A stretch of DNA of 64,000 nucleotides, from NCBI RefSeq assembly GCF_001663815.1, contig NZ_CP016027.1, forward strand, positions 2,480,501-2,544,500, given 5' to 3'. Under the pieces are notes generated by a model, which was not told the origin of the DNA, did not search any database, and saw only the letters and a program-made list of their open reading frames with translations. The position numbers and the translations under genes are program-made. The stretch is from Halothiobacillus diazotrophicus. Its GTDB lineage: Bacteria > Pseudomonadota > Gammaproteobacteria > Halothiobacillales > Halothiobacillaceae. Positions within the stretch are counted from its first letter, which is position 1; each line of letters begins with the position of its first letter. This document shows positions 1-9,559 of the stretch, piece by piece.

Positions 1-88
1 GGAGGATGCGTACGAGCGCATTACCTTCGAGCGGGAGGAAATGCCGCCGGTATCCTTTGCCCGTCCCGTGGCGCAAATGGCGAGTTGA
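1..88 (+). CDS. lpxC: LpxC C-terminus (partial, 5' end outside window)
   Basis: The reading frame open from base 2 to the TGA at 86-88 encodes 28 residues resembling the C-terminal tail of UDP-3-O-acyl-N-acetylglucosamine deacetylase (AYERITFE...PVSFARPVA, comparable with AWEYVTFQD...LAFKAPSAV in E. coli). LpxC is the zinc enzyme of the committed step of lipid A synthesis. Only the tail is visible, so the catalytic residues cannot be checked. The call rests on this short match and on the neighbours: lpxC, dciA and secA lie together in many gammaproteobacteria. Confidence 0.75.
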   Translation, partial: EDAYERITFEREEMPPVSFARPVAQMAS

Positions 89-107
89 ACGCCCGCATCA
101 TCCTGCG

Positions 108-136
108 AAAAAAGGCCCCGCTTTGGGGCCTTTTTT
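108..136. terminator. Bidirectional intrinsic terminator between lpxC and dciA
   Basis: GGCCCC (114-119), a 5-nt loop and GGGGCC (125-130) form a perfect 6-bp stem, with six A on the left and six T on the right, so it can work in both directions. It ends lpxC from the left and overlaps the stop codon of the convergent dciA gene (135-137). Confidence 0.85.
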
Positions 137-623
137 ATGCTTCGTCCGAACGGGTTGATCGCTCGGACGATTCGTCGGCGGGGACGGTTGTGTGCCGGCG
201 CTGGTTCCGCACTTGTGCGAGTCGCCGCATGGCCTCGGCAAGTTTCGGATCCGGTTCCGAGGCCGCCAGATTGAGCAATGCCTGCCGCGTCTCCGCATCA
301 GGTGGTAGGCCGGGGCGCCGCAATTTTTTCAGGGGTGGCTCCGCGTTGATCCGGATCTCGATGCCGGTCAGTTTCGGGAGTCTCGGGTACGCCTGAGCGG
401 CCAGATTGAGTTGGTTCAGCCACTGACCGGACTGGAACCGTGCCTGGGTGGCCAGGGATCCGTGATCCACGCCCAGTACCAGGGTGTCCGCGCGAAGATT
501 GAGCACCTGCACCCGCCCGACAAGGTGATTGGGGAGTGACTCCTGCAGCAGCAGGTTGAACATCCGGATCAGCCCTGCGCGCTCGGCAATCGGTCGGATG
601 GCGGGGAACTGGAAGGGTTTCAT
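135..623 (-). CDS. dciA: DciA (DUF721) replicative helicase loader
   Basis: DUF721 family protein of about 162 residues. DciA is the ancestral loader of DnaB onto DNA in bacteria that lack DnaC. The core (SLPNHLVGRVQVLNLR, then LVLGVDHGSLATQARF and a basic C-terminal tail) fits the family, which folds as a KH-like domain. The gene lies between lpxC and secA as in Pseudomonas. The ATG at 623 (MKPFQFPAIRP) is chosen because it matches the usual DciA N-terminus; an in-frame ATG at 680 would add 19 residues, and neither has a strong ribosome site. The coding end overlaps the bidirectional terminator. Confidence 0.8.
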   Translation of the reverse strand: MKPFQFPAIRPIAERAGLIRMFNLLLQESLPNHLVGRVQVLNLRADTLVLGVDHGSLATQARFQSGQWLNQLNLAAQAYPRLPKLTGIEIRINAEPPLKKLRRPGLPPDAETRQALLNLAASEPDPKLAEAMRRLAQVRNQRRHTTVPADESSERSTRSDEA

Positions 624-776
624 CGGGGTCGCATCCACAATTGTCGACGGGGTGATCCCAGTGTAACGGAGCGGGAACATTTCCGCGTTATAAGATCCGG
701 TGGCCCGGGGAGCGATGCGGCGGGGTTCAACCGTTGTCGATCATCGCGTTCGAGGCCTGGGCTGCCGCGGAATCGG

Positions 777-806
777 TTGTCTTCCCTACCAATTAAGGCG
801 TATCTA
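777..806 (+). promoter_or_regulatory. Possible sigma-70 promoter for secA
   Basis: TTGTCT (777-782) and TATCTA (801-806) are 18 bp apart, about 105 nt upstream of the secA start. The dciA-secA intergenic region (624-910) shows no secM-like gene. This is a weak pattern match only. Confidence 0.25.
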
Positions 807-910
807 CCGTACCATTCCAAGCGATTTGCACGCGGCGGGTCAAGTCAGGATGCGCGGCAGTATTCGCGCCCACGGCCCGCCTTACTTAATTCAAGCGGAA
901 ATTTGTGTTC

Positions 911-3682
911 ATGATCTCAAGTATCGTCCGGAAGATTTTTGGTACCCGTAATGACCGGGTCATCAAGCAGATGCGTCAAAGAGTGGCGGAGATCAACGCC
1001 CTCGAACCTCAGATGCAGTCCCTGAGCGACGAGGCGCTACGGGCCAAGACGGACGAGTTCTACCAGCGCTGGCAGGGTGGGGAGACGCTGGATCAGCTGC
1101 TCCCCGAGGCCTTTGCGGTATGTCGGGAAATGAGTAGCCGCGTGCTGGGCATGCGCCATTTCGACGTACAGCTGATTGGCGGCATGGCCTTGCATCAGGG
1201 CAAGATCGCCGAAATGCGCACCGGTGAAGGCAAGACCCTGGTGGCGACCCTGGCCGTGTATTTGAATGCCTTGACGCGTCAGGGTGTCCATGTGGTCACG
1301 GTAAACGACTATCTGGCCCGCCGCGACGCCGAATGGATGGGCCGCTTGTACAATGCGCTGGGTTTGAGCGTGGGGATCGTGGTGCCGGAGATGGACCAGC
1401 GGAGCAAGTACGATGCCTACCGCTGCGACGTGACCTACGCGACCAACAATGAACTGGGCTTCGACTACCTGCGCGACAACATGGCCTTCAGCCCGGACAA
1501 CGTCATGCAGCGCGAGCTGGTCTACGCCATTGTCGACGAAGTGGACTCGATCCTCATCGACGAGGCGCGCACCCCGCTGATCATCTCCGGTCCGGCGGCC
1601 GATTCCTCGGAAACCTACCAGAAGATCAACGGCCTGATGCCGGAACTGAAGCGCCAGGCGCGCGAGGAACCGAAGGACGACGAGCCGCCGCTGACCGACG
1701 ACGAACGGGGCGACTTCACCGTCGACGAGAAGAACAAGCAGGTGTTCCTTACCGAACAGGGTTTCGAGCGTGCCGAGAGCCTGCTGATCCAGATCGGCCT
1801 GCTGGAAGAGGGCGATTCGCTGTACGACGCCCACAACATCATGCTGCTCAGCCATCTGAATGCGGCGCTGCGGGCCCATGCGATCTATCGGCGGAACGTC
1901 GAGTACATCGTGCGCGACAACGAGGTCATCATCGTCGACGAATTCACCGGCCGGACCCTGGCGGGTCGTCGTTGGTCGGAGGGGCTGCATCAGGCCGTCG
2001 AGGCCAAGGAAGGGGTGCCGATTCAGGCCGAAAACCAGACCTTGGCGTCCATCACGTTCCAGAACTATTTCCGCCTGTACAAGAAGCTGTCGGGCATGAC
2101 GGGTACGGCCGATACCGAAGCCCGAGAACTGGCGGAGATCTACAACCTCGAGGTCGTGCAGATTCCGACCAACCGTCCGGTACAGCGGATCGACCACGGG
2201 GATCTCGTCTTCCTGACGCAGGCGGAAAAATACGAAGCGATCGCCAAGGACGTGCTGGCCGCCCGGGAGCGCAACCAGCCGACCCTCGTGGGTACGGCAT
2301 CCATCGAATCCTCGGAGATCGTCTCTGCGGCGCTGACCCGTTTCGGCATCGAGCACAACGTCCTCAACGCCAAGCATCATGAACGGGAAGCCGAGATCAT
2401 CGCTGAAGCGGGGCGCCCCGGTGCGGTCACCATCGCGACCAACATGGCCGGCCGGGGCACCGACATCGTGCTGGGGGGTAACCTCGAGCAGGAGCTGCTG
2501 GCGCTCGGTGGCGAGATCAGCGAAGCGGAGAAGGCGCAGGTGAAGGCCGCCTGGCAGGCGCGCCACGAAGCGGCACTCGCGGCGGGCGGTCTGCACGTGG
2601 TCGGTACCGAGCGTCATGAGTCGCGGCGGGTCGACAATCAGCTGCGCGGTCGTTCGGGCCGACAGGGCGATCCGGGCTCGACCCGCTTCTTCCTGTCACT
2701 GGAAGACAATCTCATGCGCGTGTTCGCCTCCGACCGGGTCGCAGGACTGATGAAGAAGCTGGGCATGCAGGCCGGCGAGGCGATCGAGCATCCCTGGGTG
2801 ACCCGGGCCATCGAGAACGCCCAGCGCAAGGTCGAAGGCCACAACTTCGATCAGCGCAAGCATCTGCTGGATTACGACAACGTTGCCAACGAGCAGCGCA
2901 AGGTCATCTACGACCAGCGTCGTGCCGTGATGGCGGCCACCGATACCGTGGCCATCGTCGTGCCGATGCGCCGCGAGGTGCTGACCGACGTCTTCACCAA
3001 ATACATTCCGTTCGATGCCCTGGAAGAGCAGTGGGATGTGCCGGGCCTGACCGAGGCCCTCTCCGAGAAGTTCGGCCAGGCGTTGCCCATTCAGGCGTGG
3101 CTGGATGCCGACAAGGATCTGCATGCCGAATCTCTGCTGGAGAAGGTGATTGCTGCGCTGGAAGAAGATTACGCCCTCAAGGAAACCCTCGCCGGTGCGG
3201 AATCCCTGCGTCAGTTCGAGAAAGGAATATTGCTGCAGGTGCTGGATGCGCACTGGAAAGAGCATCTGGCGGCCATGGATTACCTGCGCCAGAGCATCGG
3301 GCTGCGGGGCTACGCGCAAAAGAATCCGACCCAGGAGTACAAGCGCGAAGCCTTCGAAATGTTCAGTCGGATGCTCGACGAGATCAACCTCGACGTGGTC
3401 AAGATTCTCAGTCGCCTGTCGATCGCCCCGAACCCCGAAATGGGCGAGGCGGTTCTCGACGACATGCTGGACGAGGTCGTCGAGGCGCAGCAGGTCGACG
3501 AAAGTCGGTTGCAGTTGCGGCATGACAGTGCGACGGGGTATGGGGGAGAGACGGAGCGCAACGCCGCACCCGAGCCGTCGGCTGCCGCACCGGCCCGAGC
3601 CGAACCCAAGATTGGGCGCAACGAGCCCTGCTGGTGCGGTTCGGGCAAGAAATACAAGTATTGCCACGGAAAGCTGAGCTGA
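911..3682 (+). CDS. secA: Preprotein translocase ATPase SecA
   Basis: SecA is the motor ATPase that drives unfolded secretory proteins through SecYEG. The predicted protein is 923 aa (E. coli 901). Walker A MRTGEGKT covers residues 102-109 and the DEVD Walker B starts at 209, both at E. coli numbering. That decides for the ATG at 911 over the GTG at 905, although a GGAA at 897-900 would also suit 905. The preprotein cross-linking, helical wing and scaffold regions follow. The C-terminus ends in the zinc/SecB-binding motif [14 protein letters not shown] after an acidic/Ala-rich linker. It appears to be a single-gene unit, with weak hairpins after it and no sign of truncation. Confidence 0.98.
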   Translation: MISSIVRKIFGTRNDRVIKQMRQRVAEINALEPQMQSLSDEALRAKTDEFYQRWQGGETLDQLLPEAFAVCREMSSRVLGMRHFDVQLIGGMALHQGKIAEMRTGEGKTLVATLAVYLNALTRQGVHVVTVNDYLARRDAEWMGRLYNALGLSVGIVVPEMDQRSKYDAYRCDVTYATNNELGFDYLRDNMAFSPDNVMQRELVYAIVDEVDSILIDEARTPLIISGPAADSSETYQKINGLMPELKRQAREEPKDDEPPLTDDERGDFTVDEKNKQVFLTEQGFERAESLLIQIGLLEEGDSLYDAHNIMLLSHLNAALRAHAIYRRNVEYIVRDNEVIIVDEFTGRTLAGRRWSEGLHQAVEAKEGVPIQAENQTLASITFQNYFRLYKKLSGMTGTADTEARELAEIYNLEVVQIPTNRPVQRIDHGDLVFLTQAEKYEAIAKDVLAARERNQPTLVGTASIESSEIVSAALTRFGIEHNVLNAKHHEREAEIIAEAGRPGAVTIATNMAGRGTDIVLGGNLEQELLALGGEISEAEKAQVKAAWQARHEAALAAGGLHVVGTERHESRRVDNQLRGRSGRQGDPGSTRFFLSLEDNLMRVFASDRVAGLMKKLGMQAGEAIEHPWVTRAIENAQRKVEGHNFDQRKHLLDYDNVANEQRKVIYDQRRAVMAATDTVAIVVPMRREVLTDVFTKYIPFDALEEQWDVPGLTEALSEKFGQALPIQAWLDADKDLHAESLLEKVIAALEEDYALKETLAGAESLRQFEKGILLQVLDAHWKEHLAAMDYLRQSIGLRGYAQKNPTQEYKREAFEMFSRMLDEINLDVVKILSRLSIAPNPEMGEAVLDDMLDEVVEAQQVDESRLQLRHDSATGYGGETERNAAPEPSAAAPARAEPKIGRNEPCWCGSGKKYKYCHGKLS

Positions 3683-3688
3683 TCACCG

Positions 3689-3740
3689 CGGTCCGACTGG
3701 ACCGTGTCCGGGTTTCGTCATGAAACCTGTGGTATTTTTT
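3689..3740 (+). terminator. Weak double hairpin after secA
   Basis: CGGTCC/GGACCG (3689-3694 and 3699-3704) and GGTTTC/GAAACC (3711-3716 and 3722-3727) form two short hairpins. A T6 run at 3735-3740 is separated from the second stem by about 7 nt, so termination would be imperfect. Confidence 0.4.
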
Positions 3741-3787
3741 CGTGGTTTGCTGAACGGATGAGTCCATACAACGTAGGGAAATGAGCC

Positions 3788-5122
3788 ATGAGAAAAATCA
3801 TTATCGCGGGCGTCGGCGTGATTGTTTTGGGCGGATTGGCCGCTGCGCCCTATGTCTCGGGCATGCTGATCGAGCAACGCCTGCAGGGCATGAAGGTTGT
3901 TCCGGGCATGGGCGGCGGCACGGTCTGGTCGCTGGACGCGTACGAGCGGGGCTATCTGCATTCGACGGCGAAATCGAGCGTCCGGTTTGATTTCGGCAAG
4001 GGGGCGCCACTCGTCCTGCATTTCCGGCAGGATATCGATCAGATCCCCGGACTGGACGGCCGCTACGCCACCGTGCGTACCGTCTGGGTGCCGGATGCGG
4101 ATCAGAAGGCAGCCGTTCAGGAAATTTACGGCGACAAGGATCCGGTTTCATTCACCACGATCCTGCGCATGAATGGCAGCTCCCATACCGACGGTGACTT
4201 CACGCCCGTCAACAAGGATGGGGTGACCTTTTCGGGCGGCAAGTTCGTGCAGGATACGACTGCGGACGGTCGCTTCACGTCGGGTCTGACCATCGACTCG
4301 TTTTCTGCCACGCAACCGAAAACCGGAAATTCCCCGCCGGAGACCGTCACCGTATCGGGCATCGATCTGAAGGCGGACGGGCGGATGTCAGAAAAGCATA
4401 TCGTGTGGGACAGCAACATCGCGCTGAATGTCGCCTCGATGAAAGCCGGCGATCAGGGCAATGTTTCGGGCCTGAGCGTTACGGGGCAATCCGCGCGGAC
4501 GGGCGACGATGCGCGCTTCGAGGTCACGGTCGGCGCGCAGAAGTTCGATTTTCCCGAAGCGCCCGCCTGGGCAAAGCCGATCACGGACATGCGCGTGAAT
4601 TACGGCCTTTCCCGCATCAGTGCACCCGTGGTCGAGAAGGTCGTCGCACAGATTCAGAAGGCCAAGGCACGCGGGGATCTGGATTCCAAACAGCTCAGCG
4701 ACGACGTGCGTGAAACGCTGATGAGCGAGATGCCGGCTCTGCTCGACAAGGGGCCGATCTTCACCATGAATCCGATTCGCTTTACGGTACCCTCCGGTCC
4801 GGTCGATTTCCATCTGTCGGTCGAATTGCCCCCGGGGCACGGGGCGGATGGCGCCAAGAATCCCATGTTGCTGATCAGCCTGTTGAAGGTGAACGGCGAC
4901 TTCAGCGCGCCGGAGTCGCTGATGATGGACATGATGGCGGAGCAGGGCAAAGCCGAAAATGGCCGGAAGAATCTGGATGCATTGGTTCAGCAGGGGTACG
5001 TGACCCAGGCGAATGGTATGCTCAGTACCAAGTTCGCCTTCACGGACGGTAAACTGACCGTCAACGGTCAACCGGCGGATCAGATGGCTGGGATGCTGGG
5101 CGCCCTGTCCGGCGGCATGTAG
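3788..5122 (+). CDS. DUF945 (YdgA-like) envelope protein
   Basis: 444-aa protein of the DUF945/YdgA family. It has one N-terminal membrane anchor or uncleaved signal (about residues 4-22, IIIAGVGVIVLGGLAAAPYV) and a long extracytoplasmic region rich in beta structure. The family function is not established; members are envelope proteins of Gram-negative bacteria. The start has a purine-rich AGGGAAATGAG just upstream. It is followed by an intrinsic terminator at 5192-5217 and so is probably transcribed separately from argJ. Confidence 0.75.
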   Translation: MRKIIIAGVGVIVLGGLAAAPYVSGMLIEQRLQGMKVVPGMGGGTVWSLDAYERGYLHSTAKSSVRFDFGKGAPLVLHFRQDIDQIPGLDGRYATVRTVWVPDADQKAAVQEIYGDKDPVSFTTILRMNGSSHTDGDFTPVNKDGVTFSGGKFVQDTTADGRFTSGLTIDSFSATQPKTGNSPPETVTVSGIDLKADGRMSEKHIVWDSNIALNVASMKAGDQGNVSGLSVTGQSARTGDDARFEVTVGAQKFDFPEAPAWAKPITDMRVNYGLSRISAPVVEKVVAQIQKAKARGDLDSKQLSDDVRETLMSEMPALLDKGPIFTMNPIRFTVPSGPVDFHLSVELPPGHGADGAKNPMLLISLLKVNGDFSAPESLMMDMMAEQGKAENGRKNLDALVQQGYVTQANGMLSTKFAFTDGKLTVNGQPADQMAGMLGALSGGM

Positions 5123-5191
5123 ACTGGCGGTATCCCGGCCGCCCCGGCGCCAGGGAAACGACCGGGAAATGACTGGAAAACGATGGTGGTG

Positions 5192-5217
5192 ACGACCTCG
5201 CAGAGCGAGGTCGTTTT
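5192..5217 (+). terminator. Intrinsic terminator between the DUF945 gene and argJ
   Basis: A perfect 10-bp stem ACGACCTCGC / GCGAGGTCGT (5192-5201 and 5205-5214) with a 3-nt AGA loop is followed by TTTTGATT. It sits 29 nt before the argJ ATG, so it ends the upstream message or, if transcription starts further left, could attenuate argJ. Confidence 0.8.
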
Positions 5218-5245
5218 GATTGAATAGCGTGTAAGGAATCGAGTT

Positions 5246-6475
5246 ATGCCTGTTGGTCTGGTTGCTCCCTCAGCGGGTTCCCTGAAACCCATCCCCGGAA
5301 TTGCACTTGGCGTGGCCCAGGCCGGCGTGCGCAAGGCGAATCGTGACGACCTGCTGGTGATCACGTTGCCGGAGACGGCGACGGCGGCTGGCGTGTTCAC
5401 ACAGAACCGCTATTGCGCGGCGCCGGTACAGATCTGTCGGGCACATCTCGGGGCCGGGGTGCCGCCCCGCGCGTTGGTCGTCAATACCGGGAATGCGAAT
5501 GCGGGCACGGGAGAGGATGGCCTGATGCGGGCACGCCAGGTGTGCCAGGCGCTGGCAGCGCACCTCGGTTGTACCGAACAGGCGATCCTGCCGTTTTCCA
5601 CTGGGGTGATCATGGAATCGTTGCCGGCGGACCGGATCGTGGCCGGCTTGCCCGAGGCATTGTCGAATCGGATGGAAGACAATTGGCAGCGGGCAGCGGG
5701 CGCGATCATGACCACGGACATCGTGGCGAAGGGGCGTTCGACGACCTGTACGATCGATGGACAGGTCGTCACCGTGACCGGCATCGCCAAGGGTTCCGGC
5801 ATGATTCATCCGAATATGGCCACGATGCTCGGTTATGTGGCGATCGATGCCCAGGTGCCGGCCGAAGTGCTGCAGACGTTGCTGAACCATGTCACGAACG
5901 AGAGCTTCAACCGGGTGACGGTGGATGGCGATACCTCGACCAACGATTCGTTCATCCTGATCGCCAACGGTCGACATGATGCACCGCGGATCGACGCCGT
6001 GGGGACGGCAGCCTACGAGGCTCTGTACGCCGCCGTTGCCGAGGTGTCGGTGTTCCTCGCGCAGGCGCTGGCCCGGGATGGCGAGGGGGCGACCAAGTTC
6101 GTCACCATTCAGGTCGAGGAAGGTCGGGATCGGGCCGAGTGCGTCAAGATTGCCAAGGCCATCGCGCACAGCCCACTCGTGAAAACGGCCCTGTTCGCTT
6201 CCGACCCGAACCTGGGGCGGATTTTGTGCGCCATCGGCTATGCCGGTATCGACGATCTCGACGTGAGCAAGATCGGCCTGTGGCTCGGCGATGTGGAAGT
6301 GGTCCGCAATGGCGGGCGGGATCCGGCCTATGTCGAGGCCCGTGCTGCAGAGGTCATGAAGCAGGCCGATATCACCATGCGGATCACCCTGGGGCGTGGC
6401 ACGGCGCACGATCAGGTCTGGACCTGCGATTTCTCCTACGACTACGTCAAGATCAATGCCGAGTACCGGTCCTGA
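5246..6475 (+). CDS. argJ: Bifunctional ornithine acetyltransferase / N-acetylglutamate synthase ArgJ
   Basis: ArgJ recycles acetyl groups in the cyclic arginine pathway. It transfers acetyl from N-acetylornithine to glutamate and, in bifunctional enzymes, also uses acetyl-CoA. The 409-aa sequence contains [14 protein letters not shown]; Thr193 of this motif is the predicted site of autocleavage into alpha and beta chains and the N-terminal nucleophile of the beta chain. Further conserved segments are [10 protein letters not shown] and SDPNLGRI. The stop overlaps the start of the downstream Nudix gene, so the two are translationally coupled. Confidence 0.96.
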   Translation: MPVGLVAPSAGSLKPIPGIALGVAQAGVRKANRDDLLVITLPETATAAGVFTQNRYCAAPVQICRAHLGAGVPPRALVVNTGNANAGTGEDGLMRARQVCQALAAHLGCTEQAILPFSTGVIMESLPADRIVAGLPEALSNRMEDNWQRAAGAIMTTDIVAKGRSTTCTIDGQVVTVTGIAKGSGMIHPNMATMLGYVAIDAQVPAEVLQTLLNHVTNESFNRVTVDGDTSTNDSFILIANGRHDAPRIDAVGTAAYEALYAAVAEVSVFLAQALARDGEGATKFVTIQVEEGRDRAECVKIAKAIAHSPLVKTALFASDPNLGRILCAIGYAGIDDLDVSKIGLWLGDVEVVRNGGRDPAYVEARAAEVMKQADITMRITLGRGTAHDQVWTCDFSYDYVKINAEYRS

Positions 6476-7523
6476 GTCGACCGAGACCCGCGTCGTTCTT
6501 GGCGTGCTCGAATCCGCGCCGGATACCTACTGGCTGGAGCGTCGGCCGGATGACAAGCATCTTGCCGGCCTGCTGGCCTTCCCGGGGGGCAAGTGCGGGG
6601 CCGACGAGTCCCCACTGGCGGCGTTGCGGCGCGAGTTGATCGAAGAGTTGGGGATCGAAGCGGAAACGATCGAGCCGCTGATTGAAATCCCCTGGGTCTA
6701 TGCGGCGTCACGGCCGCCCAAGCATGTCCGGCTTCTGGTCTATCGGGTGTTCTCCTGGCGTGGGCCGATCCGAGGCCGTGAAGGGCAGTCTGTTGAACCT
6801 GTCCGGCTGGATTGCCGGGATCGGTGTACCTGGCTCGATGCCTTGCCGCCAGCCAATCGGGGGATTGTGGCCGCCCTCTGTCTGCCGCCCCGCGTGGCGA
6901 TATCGGCCGCCTGCGGATCCGACGCACAGGGCTTCGAACGCTGGTTGGCGGACTTGTGTGCCACGGCGGCCGAGCTTGCGCGGCGCTTCGGCGCAGCCGG
7001 TTCGATCTTGCAGCTGCGGCCCGGGATGGAACTTTCCCTGGAGGAGTGGCGGCGGGCCGCGGCGGCTGTTCGCGCGCAGGGTGTGTGCGTGTTCGTCAAT
7101 GGGGCGTTGGATCTGGCCGATGCCCTGAATGCCGATGGGGTTCACTTGAATCGTCAACGCCTGTTCGACACGGATGTGGCAGCCTTGGCCGCCTGGCAGG
7201 CGCGGGGTCGCTGGGTGACGGCGGCGGTGCATGCCGACAGGGAATTGCATCGGGCGAACGAACTGCGTGCGGATGCCGTGTTCATTTCCCCGGTTCTGCC
7301 GACCGAAAGCCATCCGGGCGAGCCCGCGATGGGTTGGGATGGTTTCGCCGCGCTGACCCGGGCCGCCACCATGCCGACCTATGCCCTGGGTGGTATGTCG
7401 ATGGGGGCGCTGTCCCGGGTTCGTGCCCTGGGCGGTCAGGGTGTCGCGGCGATTCGCGCCTTCTGGTGCAGGGGCGCCGATGAGGTCGAGGCAGGAGAAG
7501 AATCCGATTCTTTTTCGTGCTGA
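6456..7523 (+). CDS. Nudix hydrolase fused to a ThiE-like domain
   Basis: 355-aa fusion. Residues 45-67 form a complete Nudix box (G-x5-E-x7-RELIEELGI), as in MutT-type 8-oxo-dGTP pyrophosphohydrolases. From about residue 170 to 345 is a thiamine-phosphate-synthase-like TIM barrel, recognisable by [11 protein letters not shown] and YALGGM. The ThiE 'NDR' motif reads [11 protein letters not shown], so its catalytic competence is doubtful. This architecture beside argJ and secA recurs in gammaproteobacteria and is usually annotated as a Nudix family hydrolase. The ATG at 6456 overlaps the argJ end; an upstream in-frame start lies inside argJ and is not favoured. Confidence 0.88.
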   Translation: MPSTGPESTETRVVLGVLESAPDTYWLERRPDDKHLAGLLAFPGGKCGADESPLAALRRELIEELGIEAETIEPLIEIPWVYAASRPPKHVRLLVYRVFSWRGPIRGREGQSVEPVRLDCRDRCTWLDALPPANRGIVAALCLPPRVAISAACGSDAQGFERWLADLCATAAELARRFGAAGSILQLRPGMELSLEEWRRAAAAVRAQGVCVFVNGALDLADALNADGVHLNRQRLFDTDVAALAAWQARGRWVTAAVHADRELHRANELRADAVFISPVLPTESHPGEPAMGWDGFAALTRAATMPTYALGGMSMGALSRVRALGGQGVAAIRAFWCRGADEVEAGEESDSFSC

Positions 7524-7605
7524 TCGGGATATTTTCTGGCTGACGTTGTCGAACGTCTTTCGGCGCAGGCCGCGCCGTTCTGCAATCGAAGACCTGGAGA
7601 TACGC

Positions 7606-8097
7606 ATGTCGATGAATCAAGCGCGCTGGCTGGTGGGGACCTTCGTGGTTCTGGCGGTGCTCAGTTTTATCTGGGGGCACAATCCCGCGCACCTGGGCAA
7701 GCCACAGGCCGTGAGCGGTGCGGTTCAGTCGATTCCGGTGCCTAAGGACTGCGCGCTCAAGGGCGAAGGCTGCACGCTGTCGTTGCCGGAGGTGGGACGC
7801 ATCACGGTGCAGGCACCGGCCGTCATCAAGCCGCTGCAGAAATTCACACTGTCCGTGTCGCCTTTGGGTGAGACGGCCAAGTCCCTCGGTGCCGTCAGTG
7901 TGGATTTCCAGATGGTCGGCATGGACATGGGGATCAATCAGTACCCGCTGGAACGACAGGCGGACGGACAATATCGCCAGGCGATCATTCTGCCCGTATG
8001 CACCTCGACCCGGACCGACTGGGTGGCGATCCTCAGCCTCAACAGCACCCGGGGCGATTTCGTGGCAAAGATTCCCTTCGTCGTGGATCGTCGCTGA
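7606..8097 (+). CDS. Membrane-anchored FixH/YtkA-like protein
   Basis: 163-aa protein with one N-terminal transmembrane segment (WLVGTFVVLAVLSFIWG) and a periplasmic beta-rich domain. The segments VDFQMVGMDMGINQYPLE and LPVCTSTRTDWVAIL resemble the FixH/YtkA-like fold found beside cytochrome oxidase or copper genes, but the match is by eye. Two Cys (KDCALKGEGC) sit in the linker. The start is supported by GGAGA 5 nt upstream. It lies 82 nt after the Nudix gene on the same strand. Confidence 0.55.
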   Translation: MSMNQARWLVGTFVVLAVLSFIWGHNPAHLGKPQAVSGAVQSIPVPKDCALKGEGCTLSLPEVGRITVQAPAVIKPLQKFTLSVSPLGETAKSLGAVSVDFQMVGMDMGINQYPLERQADGQYRQAIILPVCTSTRTDWVAILSLNSTRGDFVAKIPFVVDRR

Positions 8098-8120
8098 TCA
8101 AGTTTCGACGCGAGCGATTT

Positions 8121-8693
8121 CTAAAGCTTGCGTAGCAGCACGTAGATCGCCCCGGTGCCGCCGTCGTGCGGCGGCGTGGAGCAGAAGGCGATGACGTCGT
8201 CGCGTTGCGGCAGCCAATGGTTGACCATGCGCTTGAGTACCGGGATCTGGCGCTGCGAGCGATTCCCCTTGCCATGCACGATGCGCACGCAGCAGCGCAC
8301 ATCGCGTCGTTGCGCCTGGAAAAACGTCGCGATGCTGATGCGGGCCTCGTCCACGGTCATGCCGTGAAGGTCGAGACTGGCCGCGCAACTGAACTGTCCC
8401 CGTCGGAGTTTGCGTAGCACCGTGGGCTGGGTGTCCGGTCGCAGGTAGCTCAGGGTTTCGCCATGCTCGATCGGTTCCTCGAGAGCAAAGCCGTCGGACA
8501 GGCGGGGTTCCTCGAGGAAGTCCTGCAAGCGATCCTGTCTTCGCGCCGCCTGACGAGGGCTGGGGCGCGTCGGCTCGGGCGGGAGGGTTGTCGGGTCGCC
8601 CACCGAATCCACATCGCCGATGGCCTCGCGGAACAGGGCGATCTCATCGGGGCTCAAGTCGCTTGGCGGCGGTCGTTTGCCGGTCTGGGCCAT
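8121..8693 (-). CDS. smrA: Smr-domain endonuclease (SmrA-like)
   Basis: 190-aa protein with a C-terminal Smr domain (the domain shared with MutS2), carrying the signature DLHG at residues 108-111 and HGKG at 140-143. Smr domains are nicking nucleases or RNA-cleaving factors; stand-alone proteobacterial SmrA/SmrB have been shown to cleave nucleic acid, SmrB at collided ribosomes. The first 100 residues are a family-specific basic/Pro-rich extension. AGGAAC lies 6 nt before the ATG. It is convergent with the preceding gene and divergent from surE. Confidence 0.88.
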   Translation of the reverse strand: MAQTGKRPPPSDLSPDEIALFREAIGDVDSVGDPTTLPPEPTRPSPRQAARRQDRLQDFLEEPRLSDGFALEEPIEHGETLSYLRPDTQPTVLRKLRRGQFSCAASLDLHGMTVDEARISIATFFQAQRRDVRCCVRIVHGKGNRSQRQIPVLKRMVNHWLPQRDDVIAFCSTPPHDGGTGAIYVLLRKL

Positions 8694-8795
8694 GGTCGTT
8701 CCTGTGCGTGTCGTTCGGTCTCTTCGCCTGATTTTAATGTATTACGGGCACGTCATCGGTATCCTTAGACTCTTCATCCAATCAAGTGGTCAAGC

Positions 8796-9536
8796 ATGAA
8801 TTTTCTGGTCAGTAATGATGACGGTTATTTGTCGCCCGGCGTTCGGGTGCTCGCGACGCGATTGAAGCGTCTGGGCTCGGTGACGATCGTGGCCCCCGAC
8901 CGGGACCGCAGTGGCGCATCCAACAGCCTGACCCTGAGCCGCCCCCTGCGTCCCCGACTGATCGAGCCGGGCGTCTGGGCGGTCGACGGGACCCCCTCCG
9001 ATTGCGTGCACCTCGCCATTCAGGGGTTGCTTCCGGAGGTGCCGGATCTCGTGGTCTCCGGAATCAATCACGGGGCCAACCTGGGCGATGACGTGCTGTA
9101 TTCAGGTACGGTGGCCGCCGCGACCGAAGGGCGCTCCCTGGGGTTGCCTGCCATTGCGGTTTCCAGCACCGCCCATGTGCCGCAGCATCTGGATGCGGCG
9201 GCCGATGTGGTGGCCGATCTCGTGGGACGTCTGGTGAATCATCCGCTGCCGGCATTGACCCTGCTGAATGTGAATGTGCCGGATCTGCCCGCCGATCAGC
9301 TGAAATCGATGATCGCGACCCGTCTGGGTCGTCGCCATCCGTCCTCCGGTATCGTGCGGGACGCTGATCCGCGCGGGCGCGAAATCTTCTGGATCGGTGC
9401 CGCTGGCGAAGGGGCCGATGCCGGCGAGGGGACGGATTTTGCCGCCGTGGCCGCCGGTCATGTCTCGGTGACGCCGATTCAGTTCGACATGACCCGTCAT
9501 GGGGTCATGGATGCGGTATCCCATTGGTTGGCGTGA
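8796..9536 (+). CDS. surE: 5'/3'-nucleotidase SurE
   Basis: Metal-dependent nucleoside monophosphatase of 246 aa. The N-terminal SNDDGYLSPG supplies the metal-binding Asp pair, followed by RSGASNSLTL and SGINHGANLG, all characteristic of SurE. In many gammaproteobacteria surE heads the survival operon surE-pcm-(yqaA)-nlpD-rpoS, and that order is kept here. It overlaps or abuts pcm depending on the pcm start. Confidence 0.96.
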   Translation: MNFLVSNDDGYLSPGVRVLATRLKRLGSVTIVAPDRDRSGASNSLTLSRPLRPRLIEPGVWAVDGTPSDCVHLAIQGLLPEVPDLVVSGINHGANLGDDVLYSGTVAAATEGRSLGLPAIAVSSTAHVPQHLDAAADVVADLVGRLVNHPLPALTLLNVNVPDLPADQLKSMIATRLGRRHPSSGIVRDADPRGREIFWIGAAGEGADAGEGTDFAAVAAGHVSVTPIQFDMTRHGVMDAVSHWLA

Positions 9537-9559
9537 TCGGGCGGGAAGCGGGCGACAGG

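Noticed and set aside
700-951. 83-aa open frame overlapping the secA start
   Set aside because: No ribosome site, Arg/Gly-rich composition, and it runs into the secA coding start in another frame.
1037-2617. 526-aa open frame antisense to secA
   Set aside because: High G+C codon bias opens the opposite frame; secA is certain by its motifs and the antisense product has no recognisable domain.
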